Notes: a model not told the origin generated them from the sequence alone. A stretch of DNA of 64,000 bases from DASPJR01 sp035628505 (GCA_035628505.1 DASPJR010000158.1:33783-97782); one strand, 5' to 3'; shown: positions 1 through 10,085, numbered from the stretch's first letter. Made by a program: numbers and translations.

Positions 1-357
1 CCGGTTCATGGCGTGAAAGACCTGATGCGCGAGGTCATCGCGATCGGACCGGCACGCACCGCCCTGCTGCTGATCGAGCGCGGCGACCAGAAGCTGCGCC
101 TGCCGGTGCTGCTGACGCGCAATCCAATCATGATGAAACTCAACGAGTTCGGCGGCATGCAGATCACCAAGGATCCACCCCCGCCGGTGGACCTTGAAAA
201 GGAGCTCGAACTGCCTGGCGGCGAGAAGCAGACGCTTGCACCTCTCGCAGGCGAACAGACGCCTGTTGCTGCAAGGGGTGCTCGCGAGCCTGCCATTCTC
301 GACAACGAAGAGGCCGCCGACGTTCTCAACATCCTTCAGCGGCTGACAGCTCAGTAA
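1..357 (+). CDS. PDZ-domain protein, C-terminal fragment (probably HtrA/DegP-like)
   Basis: The frame is open to the first base, so this is the 3' end of a gene that starts outside the window; an internal GTG at 13 is not needed as a start. The first 40 residues (VHGVKDLMREV, then LLLIERGDQKLRLPVLL) look like the last helix and strands of a PDZ domain, where 'V.GVKDL...I' and 'ERDGK.L.LPV.L' are typical of S1C periplasmic proteases. The remainder is a proline- and alanine-rich tail. Without the protease domain the HtrA assignment is inference; it could be another PDZ protein. The 3' end overlaps the convergent JAMM gene by 32 bp. Confidence 0.55.
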   Translation, partial: PVHGVKDLMREVIAIGPARTALLLIERGDQKLRLPVLLTRNPIMMKLNEFGGMQITKDPPPPVDLEKELELPGGEKQTLAPLAGEQTPVAARGAREPAILDNEEAADVLNILQRLTAQ

Positions 358-781
358 AGCCGCCGTCTTCCAGAACCCAGAATCTCAGTTCCCCTGCCCT
401 GCCCTGATCCGTGCGCAGGATTGCGTACACGTATTGCGCCTGCGTGAACTCATAAAGTCCACGCGCGTCCTCCAGGTCAATGTGCGACGGCACCGCTGGC
501 GCGTGCGGGTGACTGTGGAAGAAGCCGACGATCTGCGTTCCGTCTCTTTTATCCGCAAGCTCGCGCTCAAGACTCGCGTAAGATCGCGGATCCAGCATGT
601 AACGGTCCTCTGCGCGAACCGTGTTTACGTTTGCAATCGGAACGGCGCGACTGATTTGAATCAAATTCCCGGCAATGCTGCCAACGAGCGCACCGCAGCC
701 TTCAGCCGGGTAAACAGAAACAAGATGCCCGGCGATCGCATCGCGAACGCCGGGCATCAAGTGAACATGGACTGCATTCAT
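326..781 (-). CDS. JAMM/MPN-domain metallopeptidase (M67 family)
   Basis: The protein of about 151 residues is a single-domain JAB1/MPN+ zinc peptidase. The JAMM signature is intact: a glutamate in the early PAEGCGALVG segment and the metal motif HSHPHAPAVPSHID, which matches HxH-x7-S-x2-D. Bacterial stand-alone members remove ubiquitin-like or sulfur-carrier tails or act on small peptides; the substrate here is unknown. I chose the ATG at 781, since the frame opens with a TTG two codons earlier and neither has a clear ribosome binding site. It lies 41 bp downstream of enolase on the same strand and may be co-transcribed; the gap is filled by a heptanucleotide repeat. Confidence 0.85.
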   Translation of the reverse strand: MNAVHVHLMPGVRDAIAGHLVSVYPAEGCGALVGSIAGNLIQISRAVPIANVNTVRAEDRYMLDPRSYASLERELADKRDGTQIVGFFHSHPHAPAVPSHIDLEDARGLYEFTQAQYVYAILRTDQGRAGELRFWVLEDGGFTELSAAEGC

Positions 782-785
782 CTGC

Positions 786-820
786 AAACCAGAAACTATA
801 AACCGGAAACCAGAAACATC
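786..820. repeat. Short heptanucleotide tandem repeat, about 5 units
   Basis: Five consecutive 7-base units of the form AAACNNN (AAACCAG, AAACTAT, AAACCGG, AAACCAG, AAACATC) fill the gap between enolase and the JAMM gene. The period is the same as in the arrays at 22957 and 40930, although the unit sequence differs. Confidence 0.6.
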
Positions 821-822
821 TC

Positions 823-2121
<1,299 letters not shown>

Positions 2122-2227
2122 TTAAGACTCTCCTTCGTAGGTTGATCTCTTTCGTTGAAAACAGAGGTTTCCCAGGGGCCGATTCAGGTTTTCCGCACCG
2201 CGCCACCGTTCTGAACAAGAGAGAAGG

Positions 2228-2255
2228 ATATTAAGGCGCGCGTGGGCTGATGCAA
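2228..2255 (-). promoter_or_regulatory. Possible sigma-70-like promoter for eno
   Basis: Read on the minus strand, TTGCAT (2255-2250) and TAATAT (2233-2228) are separated by 16 bases, about 100 bases upstream of the enolase start. Both boxes are imperfect, so this is only a candidate. Confidence 0.3.
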
Positions 2256-2260
2256 CCAAA

Positions 2261-2286
2261 AGTAAGGGGCGGGATTGCCCCGCCCC
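2261..2286 (-). terminator. Probable intrinsic terminator of the 2314-4119 gene
   Basis: An 8-bp perfect GC stem (2266-2273 with 2279-2286, 5-base loop) lies just past the stop of the secreted protein gene. On the minus strand it is followed by TTACTTTT, a rather weak U-tract. Confidence 0.6.
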
Positions 2287-2313
2287 ATCGTCCTTAAAAC
2301 TGCTTTATTCAGC

Positions 2314-4119
2314 TTAGCGCAGGTTCACCTGGTCAATCCAGTTCGTGTTCTTACCATTTGAACGCTGGCCGGCGATGATGCGCTTGGCAGCTTCGCCGCT
2401 GAAATCAGTGTTCGTTCCAGTGCGGTCCAGATCGAGCCCGAACGTGAAGTTCGCGGCGCCGGTGCCTGCGTCCGCCGCGGCGCGAATTCCTGTCACGAAG
2501 AACGACAGCGGCTGGGTGACGACCGATCCGCGGAAGCTGCGCGCGCTCAGCTGGAAGCGGCTGACCGTTTCACCAAACAGATTGTTCGGGGCCAGCCGGA
2601 TGTCGCCACGCGCAGTGCTCGTCAGCTGCGGTGCGATAAACTTCTGATTAAAGCGGGTGCCAATGCGAATGCCCACGCTGGTAAGCGCGTCCAGTCCGGG
2701 GTTGGCATCGATTCCGAAGCGCGGAATTGCCAGGAATTTGACCGACCAGGCTACCCCGTTGTTGCCGGCGATGGTCCGTTTATCCGTGCCTTTGACACTG
2801 ATAATCTGGAAGTTTCCGCCGAGCGACTGGCCCAGCCGTCCGAGCTGATAATCAGCCTGGTACTTGTCACCGTTGCGCCGCGTAACGAATTCGAGAACGT
2901 CCGTCGAGACGATAGCGGTGCAGATGGTGATGCCGACCGAATAGCGCTTGGTGCTGCGGTTTGCAATGTTGATTGCGTCGAGCTTTTTGCTCAGGCTGGC
3001 TCGCGTGATAGCTCCGGAAAGCTGACCGGAGCGTGGATTGACGGATGCCACCATGCGGCTGCCATCTTCGAAAACCAGCGGGCCGCCGCGCGCATTCACC
3101 ACCTGCCCCGTCGCATTGAAGCGGCCTTCGAACGAAGCGCCGCCGACCTGGAAGACGAATGGCGAACCGTTGAGGCTGGAGATCGCCGCACCGCTCAGGT
3201 TGATGTATCCGCTGAACGTAATCGTATCGCGGTTGAGCAGACCGACGTCTCCCTTGATCTTGCAGCTCATCGTCGTGAAATCGCTGGCGGTCACAGGATT
3301 GTCGATAATCGTAAAGGTGATCAGCTGGTCCTGCACCGCGCCGCTGCGGCTGGCGGCAATTCGCTTGATGGAGTCAGTCGCGCGGGCAACGAAACTGATT
3401 CGTCCGGGCTGCAGCGGGCGGCCCATGATCGTGCCGTCGGCGGCCAGCGACAACCCGATCGCCTCAAGGCCGCTGGAGGATCCTTTCGGAACGCCGTCGA
3501 CCGTCAGGGTATTGGGCATCACGCTGAAGGTCACGGTCTTGTTGCCACCGAGAACTTCAAGCTTCGAAATGTAATTGAGTCCGACAAAACCATTGTTGAT
3601 GCGGTCGACGGCAAAGCGGAATTCGTTCGGGCCGCAGATCACCATGTTGAGCTGGAAATTTCCGGTCGCGGCGAACGGCGTCGTGCCGGCGCTGTCGGTC
3701 ACCTGCGCCTGGAAAAGCAGCGGAACATTGGGACGGGCAATACCCGTCACCGAACCCATCATGCAGCCCGAAAGTCCAAGCATCAGCGAAGAGTTCACGG
3801 CGAGCTGATTGACCATGGACTTGTTCAATTCGATGAAAGCATACGGCCGCAATCCGCCGCCGGCCGTCAGGTAGCGCGTAATCTGCGAGCCATAGCACGC
3901 ATCACCCAGGTCGTAGGTGTTCGCGTTGATATTGGCTGCATCGGATAGAATCGCGTTGGTGAACGTCAACGTGGTGGAACCAACAATACGGCCTTCTGCG
4001 GCGGGCGCACTGGCGCTCAAACCACGATTACCCACGGTGGCATAGCAGAAGCTGGCCACGGCACAAACGAATCCCAATGCCAGGGTGCGAACCAAAAACC
4101 TCTTGCTCAGCGTCAACAC
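2314..4119 (-). CDS. Secreted putative-Ig-domain protein, paralogue 1
   Basis: 601-residue exported protein of unknown role. A GTG start (4117-4119) with AAAGGAG five bases upstream is followed by a signal peptide (residues about 8-28, ending near CYA-TVG). Residues about 40-260 resemble a putative-Ig (He_PIG-like) repeat: a 'YDLGD' element, an 'AGGGLRPYAF' strand and a typical 'LSLAADGTIMGRPLQPG' turn. The rest is beta-rich, including a stretch of 'FSGYINLSGA' type that recurs in the paralogues. It has two paralogues immediately upstream (4359-6686 and 6962-8653). There is no PEP-CTERM-like or LPXTG tail. A surface or matrix adhesin is a reasonable guess, not shown by the sequence. Confidence 0.8.
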   Translation of the reverse strand: MLTLSKRFLVRTLALGFVCAVASFCYATVGNRGLSASAPAAEGRIVGSTTLTFTNAILSDAANINANTYDLGDACYGSQITRYLTAGGGLRPYAFIELNKSMVNQLAVNSSLMLGLSGCMMGSVTGIARPNVPLLFQAQVTDSAGTTPFAATGNFQLNMVICGPNEFRFAVDRINNGFVGLNYISKLEVLGGNKTVTFSVMPNTLTVDGVPKGSSSGLEAIGLSLAADGTIMGRPLQPGRISFVARATDSIKRIAASRSGAVQDQLITFTIIDNPVTASDFTTMSCKIKGDVGLLNRDTITFSGYINLSGAAISSLNGSPFVFQVGGASFEGRFNATGQVVNARGGPLVFEDGSRMVASVNPRSGQLSGAITRASLSKKLDAINIANRSTKRYSVGITICTAIVSTDVLEFVTRRNGDKYQADYQLGRLGQSLGGNFQIISVKGTDKRTIAGNNGVAWSVKFLAIPRFGIDANPGLDALTSVGIRIGTRFNQKFIAPQLTSTARGDIRLAPNNLFGETVSRFQLSARSFRGSVVTQPLSFFVTGIRAAADAGTGAANFTFGLDLDRTGTNTDFSGEAAKRIIAGQRSNGKNTNWIDQVNLR

Positions 4120-4358
4120 AACGGCTCCTTTCGATCCGGCTGGTGCTTAAACGTACCCTGATATTGTGACCCGTGAGTGCCTCAACGTTTACACGAATCT
4201 ACGCACATCCGCAAGGCGGAAAAACCCCGCGTATGCCTTGAATATGCACCAACTTGGACAGACTTTTTCGCTGATTATTAGCGGGCGAAAAGAGAGTTTC
4301 GACTTCTTGAAAAAAGTTGCTCAACGTGCGTTTAACTGATGCGCAACTTTGCCGGCGT
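4120..4358. other. Intergenic region between secreted paralogues 1 and 2
   Basis: No gene is supported here. The region should hold the promoter of paralogue 1. On the minus strand TTGAGG and TATCAG lie 16 bases apart in roughly 4150-4185, a weak match. An 11-base element (CGTTTACACGA, 4186-4196) is repeated exactly upstream of paralogue 2. Confidence 0.4.
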
Positions 4359-6686
4359 TCACCGGCCAGGGTTTTCACCCCACGAATCGCGGCGTGAGAA
4401 GATCTGCAATCCGTTCTCTCCAACGAATGTATTCACGGCACCCTGCCTGAGCGTAATATTAACTGGGAAGTTGGCGCGTGTGCCCGGCGGAACGCCCGCC
4501 GCAGTCCTGCCATCATCAATCGGGCTGGCATGCGGAATTCCGCTCTTTGCCGACGTCAGCAGGCCAGTCGTCATGTGGCCAAGGCCGCTTCTGGCGTTCA
4601 TAGAAAGCTTCAGAATCCTGTCTTTTGCCAGCGTGTTGGCGCTGTAGTTTACGCGGCCGTTGCGCTCCTGGACCGCAAACGTGTCCTCGACAGAGAGTCC
4701 CACCGATACGACTGCCGAGTTGGCCCCACCAAAACCGCTCGCGCCTTTGCGCGGCTTGGCAATGAACCCGACCAGAAAGGCGGTAGCGTCTTCGGTCTTC
4801 GATTCCTTGCTGCGCACCGTCCGCAGCATCATTGCACCGGAAAGCGATTCATTCCTCTGATTGTTGTACGTGAGCGTTTTGACGCCATTGCGGACCTTGA
4901 CGTCAAATTCCAGCGCCTCCATGCCCAGCGTCTGACCGCCCAGGCGCAGGAACACCGGCAGGGTGATTTTTCCATCGCGGGTGATTTCGTCGAAGCTTGT
5001 TCTGAAATCAGCGCGCCGCACATCGATGCTCAGCAGTCCGCGCGTGCTGAACTTGCCGTTAAAGATTTCTGAAAGGTTATTGTCGTCCTCGAGGTTGTTG
5101 TCGACCGCTACGGGCGGACGCGTAACCTTGATCTTGGTTCCAAAACCCTGCAGCACAGGCTTGGGCGCCGTGGCGAGAGGCGTGAGATACTTGCCGACGC
5201 GCAGCTCGATATCACTGCCGAAGAGCCCGTTGAAATTGGTGCTGTTCAGGTGCGGGTATCCGGCGAAGCGCACCGTGCCGCGCTGATTCTTGATCCGGAT
5301 CTGAACGCTCTGGACGAACAGTTCACTGTTGATGACTTCGTTGGCCTGAACCCTGATCGTGAACACCTGCGAATCACCGCTCCCGTTGCGGCCCCTTGCC
5401 CTGACGCCCCTGCTGTTTGTCGCAGTGCCGACGAACCTGATTTCTCCGGCCCGCAGCGGCTTGCCGTATATTTTTCCGTCTCCGCCGCTGAGCGACAGGC
5501 CGAGTTCTTCAAGCGTTGTCGGAGTGCCGTCGATCGTCACGTTGCTGGCCGTGAACGTGAGCGGGAAGCTTGACTCATTGACCACGCTCATGGTCGAGGA
5601 ATACTGCTGAAGCTGAAGGCCGTCCGCCAGGTTGTCCACTGCGAAGCGGAACTCGTTGGTATCGACAATGGTCAGGCGGAACCAGGACGTGACGAAATTA
5701 CCGATGCCATTGGTTCCTGAGGTTGGCGTTGCAGCGGAGTCCACCACGGCAGCCTGGAAGCGGATGGGGTTGATGTTGAAGCCGTTCGATGTTGCGCCGG
5801 AGAGCAGGCCGTTAAGACCAAATGTGACGCCTTGCTGCACAACAGTATTGGTCTGCACATCTGGAATGACATCCGAAGCAGAGACCAGGATGCCAAACGG
5901 ATTGCCGGTGACCGGCACTGTCGTCGTCTGAATGTAATCGGTGACCGTGTTGCCAAGCTCAAACTGCGCGCCCCACGCGGCGAAATCCAATTTGCGCGGA
6001 GCATCTCCGCCGGATGAACCCGTGCCGAAGCCGAACTTCACGATTTTTGCGCTGCTGTGAATCTGCGTAGCGATGGCCACGCGCGTCCAGACATCAGCGG
6101 AAATATCGGGCGCAACATTTTTAACATTGAACCCGTTCACGTCGTCCCAGATCACAAGCTCAAGCCGGTCAACGTTGACGGCTTTGAGGAAAATCGAGAA
6201 CACGACGATCTTGCCCTGGAAGAGGTCAGGCGTAAGCGGGACGGTGATCGCCTGCATAAATTCGTTTGTTCCGGCCTTCGCCGTGCGCTCGGTGAGCCGC
6301 TCGGCTGTCTGCGTGCCGTCGGGTGCCGGCATTGCGTTCGGCGTGACCACCAGTGTGCCGCTCTGCTCCCACACCGGATTATCGAGCTGTTCAGAAAAGA
6401 GCGCGTGATTGGTCCGGCTGGAGCTTACGAAGCGGTATGCGGGAATGCCGCCGATTGCCCGAACGTTGCGGGCAAAATTGCTGCCGCGGACGATGTCGCC
6501 AAGATCGAGGTCTGTCGAAAGCGCATGTGGCGGGTTGGCAAAGCGCAGCGGAATGCTTCCAAATCCACGCGAGGCTGCACCGGGATTACTATCGGAGACG
6601 GGAGTAGCCAGGGAATATGAAAAGGCCAGCAGTGCCAGCAGAAGACCCAGCAGACCGGACCGCACAAAACCTGCAAGCTTCGACAT
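4359..6686 (-). CDS. Secreted putative-Ig-domain protein, paralogue 2, with inserted module
   Basis: About 775 residues from the ATG at 6686 (MSKLAGFVRSGLLG), which matches the N-terminus of paralogue 3; the upstream in-frame ATGs would put a hydrophilic tail before the signal peptide. A signal peptide is followed by the same 'DLGDI.RGSNFARNVRAIGG' element as in the paralogues. About 170 residues (around 90-262, bases roughly 5906-6419) are inserted directly after it; they contain 'LFSEQLDNPVWEQSG' and 'NAMPAPDGTQTAERLTE', a pattern typical of a beta-sandwich module found in phage tail and virion proteins. The putative-Ig 'LSLSGGDGKIYGKPLRAG' turn and beta-rich C-terminal half then resume. 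Function unknown; likely extracellular. Confidence 0.8.
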   Translation of the reverse strand: MSKLAGFVRSGLLGLLLALLAFSYSLATPVSDSNPGAASRGFGSIPLRFANPPHALSTDLDLGDIVRGSNFARNVRAIGGIPAYRFVSSSRTNHALFSEQLDNPVWEQSGTLVVTPNAMPAPDGTQTAERLTERTAKAGTNEFMQAITVPLTPDLFQGKIVVFSIFLKAVNVDRLELVIWDDVNGFNVKNVAPDISADVWTRVAIATQIHSSAKIVKFGFGTGSSGGDAPRKLDFAAWGAQFELGNTVTDYIQTTTVPVTGNPFGILVSASDVIPDVQTNTVVQQGVTFGLNGLLSGATSNGFNINPIRFQAAVVDSAATPTSGTNGIGNFVTSWFRLTIVDTNEFRFAVDNLADGLQLQQYSSTMSVVNESSFPLTFTASNVTIDGTPTTLEELGLSLSGGDGKIYGKPLRAGEIRFVGTATNSRGVRARGRNGSGDSQVFTIRVQANEVINSELFVQSVQIRIKNQRGTVRFAGYPHLNSTNFNGLFGSDIELRVGKYLTPLATAPKPVLQGFGTKIKVTRPPVAVDNNLEDDNNLSEIFNGKFSTRGLLSIDVRRADFRTSFDEITRDGKITLPVFLRLGGQTLGMEALEFDVKVRNGVKTLTYNNQRNESLSGAMMLRTVRSKESKTEDATAFLVGFIAKPRKGASGFGGANSAVVSVGLSVEDTFAVQERNGRVNYSANTLAKDRILKLSMNARSGLGHMTTGLLTSAKSGIPHASPIDDGRTAAGVPPGTRANFPVNITLRQGAVNTFVGENGLQIFSRRDSWGENPGR

Positions 6687-6816
6687 AGTTGCCCGTCCCT
6701 CTCCCTTACCAAAAACACGCTGCCATCCGGTCATCGACAACGCACCGGACCGAACGCCCGGAAAACGGCGACACGCAGCGCCGAGCGCTTAGACTTAGTG
6801 ACATTCAGGATACTAT

Positions 6817-6827
6817 CGTTTACACGA
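6817..6827. repeat. 11-base element shared by upstream regions of paralogues 1 and 2
   Basis: CGTTTACACGA occurs here, about 130 bases upstream of paralogue 2, and identically at 4186-4196 upstream of paralogue 1. In this copy the flanks make a small palindrome (ATCGT...ACGAT). It could be an operator or chance. Confidence 0.3.
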
Positions 6828-6906
6828 TGAGCACGCCTCGCACAACACCAAAACAACGGCATAATTTGCCTTTTCCGCAGTCCCTGACGCAGCAAGTAGA
6901 GACCGG

Positions 6907-6942
6907 AAAAAAAACTGCCCCGGCGCGAGGCCGGGGCAGTTT
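6907..6942 (-). terminator. Strong intrinsic terminator of paralogue 3
   Basis: A perfect 13-bp stem (6912-6924 with 6930-6942, 5-base loop) lies 20 bases after the stop of the 6962-8653 gene. On the minus strand it runs into an 8-base T tract (the A run at 6907-6914). Confidence 0.92.
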
Positions 6943-6961
6943 ACTAAAGTACGTTCGAGTC

Positions 6962-8653
6962 TTACTTCGTGGTGGTCAGCTGCTTGCTGCCCTTGTTGGC
7001 CAGCTTCGCGCCGCCTTCGCCAGCGAAGTTGACAGCACCCGTGCCGTTCTGACCGGCGAAGAGCGTGAGCTGCAGCAAGAAGTTCGAGCTGAGGCCGGTC
7101 TTAGCCTGGGCGATGCCCGTCTTGGCCGAGCTCAGGGCGTCGGTAGTTACGCTGCCCTTGCCGTTCTTGGCACTCATCTTAACCGACAGCACCTTGTCCG
7201 GTGCCTTGGCGACCTTGCTCGAAGCAAAGCCGTTCTTGGTCGTGCCGGCGAGTGTGTCGGTGATGGCCTTGGTACCATTTCCGATGGCAACCGAGGCGCT
7301 GTTGCCGCCAATCAGCGAACCGGTCACGCGGCCGGACGGAAGAGCGATGATACCAACCTTGAAGGAGGTGCCGTCGCCGGTCTTCGCATCCTTACCCGCA
7401 ACCGAGGTGACTTGGAAGACGCCGGTCGGGGTGGTCGGCTGCTGACCGAGCTTGTAAGCCAGCTTGGAGTTCAGAGTAACCGTGTCCGTTCCCTTGAAGA
7501 AGACCGCTTTGGTCGTCGGATTGACCAGGCTGAACTCGATCGAGACATCGCCAGCGCCGAAGCCGGTCAGGGTCAGCTTGGAAGCAGTGAACTTCAGCTG
7601 GCCCTTGGTGCTGATCGAAGCCTTCGTGGCCTTGTCAGCAGTCGTACCCTTGCCCTTCGCATCGAGCGTCACGGCGTCGGAGATGAATAGGCCGCTGGCA
7701 ACGGTCGCGCTGCCGGGAATACCAACATTGGCGATTGAAGTAACCTTCAGGAAGGCCTGCAAGCCATTGAGTTCCGCGAAGGAGAACGTAGGAATCGTCG
7801 CGTTGTAGGCGATGCTGTCCTTGCCAGCCTTGCCCTGCTTGATGGTGATACCGCCGGTGGCCACTTCAGAGGAGACAACCACGTTCGAGTTGATGGCGAG
7901 CGTGAAGGTCTGGCCAGGGGTCGTGCTGCCACGGCCCAGAGCGGCCGCACCCGAGGTGTTCACAGCGTTGATCTTCAGGCTGATCGTGCCAGCCTTCGTC
8001 GGCTTGCCAGTGATGGTGCCGTCGGTGTTGAGGATGAGTCCCACATCGCGCAGAGCAGCAGCGCCAGCCGCATCGGTCGTCACGGACGCCGGGGTGCCAT
8101 TGATGAACTCAAACTGGGCGAAGTACGGGCGGAGCTGGAAGCCTTCCGGCAAGACGCTGGTCGCGAAGCGGAACGCAGTGCCGCTGACCAGGGTCAGACG
8201 GAAGACGCCCGTGTCATTGCTTCCGACGAAGTCGGTCACCTGGAAGCCGACGCCAATGTTGTTCGTGACATTGGCAGCGACCGTGAAGGTGAATGAGCCA
8301 AACAGCGCGAAGCTGGTCAGGCTGACATTGCTGAGGCCCAGAGCCGCTCCCGCGGTAACAGGATTAAGAGCAGTTCCGACGCCCGCGCCTGAGAACGTGT
8401 AGGGAGGCATGCCACCGGCGGCCGTCAGACGGCGAGTGAGGGTGCTGCCCGCAGTGATGTCACCCAAGTCGTAGATGTCGGTGCCAGGGATCAGCGGGTT
8501 GGTAAACCGCAGTGGCAAACTACCCACAGCTCGCGACGAGGCGCCCACTTCATCCGAAGATGAGTTGGTTGTCGCCAACGTATACGAGAAGCCGACCATG
8601 GCGAACAGAACGCCAAGAAGCGCTGCACGGGTGTATCCGGCTAGCTTAGACAT
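6962..8653 (-). CDS. Secreted putative-Ig-domain protein, paralogue 3
   Basis: About 563 residues from the ATG at 8653, preceded by AAAGGAGGGGG. The signal peptide closely matches that of paralogue 2 (MSKLAGYTRAALLG). The 'YDLGDITAGS' and 'LTAAGGMPPYTFSG' elements are followed by a beta-rich domain, then 'LILNTDGTITGKPTKAG', a textbook putative-Ig turn. The C-terminal half is rich in Lys, Gly, Thr and Ala ('SAKNGKGSVTTDALSSAKTG'), making it much more basic and repetitive than its paralogues. Strong codon regularity, a good promoter (8791-8818) and a strong terminator suggest high expression as a monocistronic unit. Role unknown; a surface-layer or matrix protein is plausible inference. Confidence 0.82.
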   Translation of the reverse strand: MSKLAGYTRAALLGVLFAMVGFSYTLATTNSSSDEVGASSRAVGSLPLRFTNPLIPGTDIYDLGDITAGSTLTRRLTAAGGMPPYTFSGAGVGTALNPVTAGAALGLSNVSLTSFALFGSFTFTVAANVTNNIGVGFQVTDFVGSNDTGVFRLTLVSGTAFRFATSVLPEGFQLRPYFAQFEFINGTPASVTTDAAGAAALRDVGLILNTDGTITGKPTKAGTISLKINAVNTSGAAALGRGSTTPGQTFTLAINSNVVVSSEVATGGITIKQGKAGKDSIAYNATIPTFSFAELNGLQAFLKVTSIANVGIPGSATVASGLFISDAVTLDAKGKGTTADKATKASISTKGQLKFTASKLTLTGFGAGDVSIEFSLVNPTTKAVFFKGTDTVTLNSKLAYKLGQQPTTPTGVFQVTSVAGKDAKTGDGTSFKVGIIALPSGRVTGSLIGGNSASVAIGNGTKAITDTLAGTTKNGFASSKVAKAPDKVLSVKMSAKNGKGSVTTDALSSAKTGIAQAKTGLSSNFLLQLTLFAGQNGTGAVNFAGEGGAKLANKGSKQLTTTK

Positions 8654-8790
8654 TGTACTTTGTCCCCCTCCTTTGATTACTGCCCTAAACTTTTGACTTC
8701 CCCGACACTTGGGAAGCATTATCGCATGTTCAAGCGCGGACACAGATCCACGCTATAAATAGTCCTGCCAGATTCTGGAAACCAGAGCAA

Positions 8791-8818
8791 ACTATATGCA
8801 CGATAAATTAGCCGTCAA
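8791..8818 (-). promoter_or_regulatory. Sigma-70-type promoter for paralogue 3
   Basis: On the minus strand TTGACG (8818-8813) and TATAGT (8796-8791) each match five of six consensus bases with a 16-base spacer. Transcription would begin near 8784, giving a leader of about 130 bases before the ATG at 8653. Confidence 0.6.
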
Positions 8819-8972
8819 GGCAAATTTTAACTTTTCTTAACGTCGCGAATTTATCGTCTTATTTGCTTCTGCTCCTGCATCTGGAAAAACCGGAAGACCT
8901 ATTCTTTGTGCATAAGTTGCAGCAGGCGTTTACTTCCGTTCCAGTTTTTTCCTCGGTAGGATTTGTGCAATC

Positions 8973-10085
8973 TTAGAAGTCACCCAACGTTACCGTGTAG
9001 AGCAATTCGCGGAAATCTTCGGCTTGCGGTTTTCCGATCTCTCGTACTTCTGCGCGAATAATGTAGTTCCCCGGCTCCGTTGGCAGCCAGTTCCGTTCTG
9101 CAGCACCCCACATCGAGCCGTCAGAATCTGCGATCCATTCGAAATCCGCAGCTACAACTTTTTTAACGCCGAAGCGACACTCGCTCTTCCCGAAGATGCT
9201 GTCAGGAAAACAATCGAGCGCTACTGTCGTTCCGAGCGGCGCATATTTGTCCGGGAATGCGTCAAAAGTGAGCAATACCGCATCAGCGACGACAATTGTC
9301 TCAGCGAGGGTCGCACTCGCTTCTACCTCTGTCTGACCTTTGCGTCTTACCTCCACTTTCAGTGAGTACTGTCCGGGCGCCGGGAATTGATAGCCGAGGC
9401 TGCGCTCGATTGTCCACTCCTTGCCGTCATCGGGATGTTTGACGGGCACGTCGTTCACCAGGTAACGCAATTCAAAGAAATCGAGTTCAGCCGTGATCGG
9501 ATCGGCGAGCGTAACCTCGACCGTGTACTCTTCACCTGTCAGGCAGCGGTCGTCTTCCTCGACGATAGCCTTGTCGAAGCTGGTGATGAACACTGCCACC
9601 GTTTTGATGGTCACTTCTCGCATCTGCGAGAGAATATTGGGATCCGTGCCGCGCACCTGCACCGCGAACTTGTGATCGCCGCCGCGTTCGACAACGTACT
9701 CACGGTCCTTCTGCGTACTCCATTCTTCGTTATTCTTGTCTTTGATGACGCTGCCGTTCACCGTCCAGCGGTACTGCACGGCATTGACGGCTTCTGCATC
9801 GAGCTTGATGATATCGCCAATAACGAAGGGAATGAGCGAGCCGTCACCTTCCTTGAAACCGCCGTCGACAAGGTCGCCCACGAAGCCAATCACCGCGGGG
9901 CCGTTTTTAGCTTCGATTGGCTGAGCAAATCTCTGAGCGTCTTCCGTCGTCGAAGTACCTGTGCCGCTGCCGAACTGCGTTGCTTGCAGCGTGTCGCTTG
10001 TACCTTTCTTGCGCGAGGCGCCCACGTAAATCGCGGCGCCGATCATTGCGAATCCAAGCACCCACGCCCACAAATTGTGTTTCAC
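8973..10085 (-). CDS. Membrane-anchored protein with Ig/PKD-like repeats
   Basis: About 370 residues. The start is set at the GTG at 10085 because AAGGTGG lies five bases upstream; an earlier in-frame GTG at 10094 has none. A short N-terminus and one transmembrane segment (about residues 7-22, WAWVLGFAMIGAAIYVG) anchor it, leaving the rest outside the cytoplasm. Three or four beta-sandwich repeats follow, each with a closing strand of the type 'PGQYSLKVEVRRKG', 'GGDHKFAVQVRG' or 'PGNYIIRAEVREIG', as in PKD/Ig-like domains. No catalytic motif was seen. It follows the secreted Ig-like trio on the same strand but has its own upstream region; a shared role in the cell envelope is inference. Confidence 0.72.
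   Translation of the reverse strand: MKHNLWAWVLGFAMIGAAIYVGASRKKGTSDTLQATQFGSGTGTSTTEDAQRFAQPIEAKNGPAVIGFVGDLVDGGFKEGDGSLIPFVIGDIIKLDAEAVNAVQYRWTVNGSVIKDKNNEEWSTQKDREYVVERGGDHKFAVQVRGTDPNILSQMREVTIKTVAVFITSFDKAIVEEDDRCLTGEEYTVEVTLADPITAELDFFELRYLVNDVPVKHPDDGKEWTIERSLGYQFPAPGQYSLKVEVRRKGQTEVEASATLAETIVVADAVLLTFDAFPDKYAPLGTTVALDCFPDSIFGKSECRFGVKKVVAADFEWIADSDGSMWGAAERNWLPTEPGNYIIRAEVREIGKPQAEDFRELLYTVTLGDF

Noticed and set aside
5906..6419. A prophage remnant around the phage-tail-like module
   Set aside because: Only this one domain is phage-like and it is in frame inside a secreted protein gene; no other phage genes are present.
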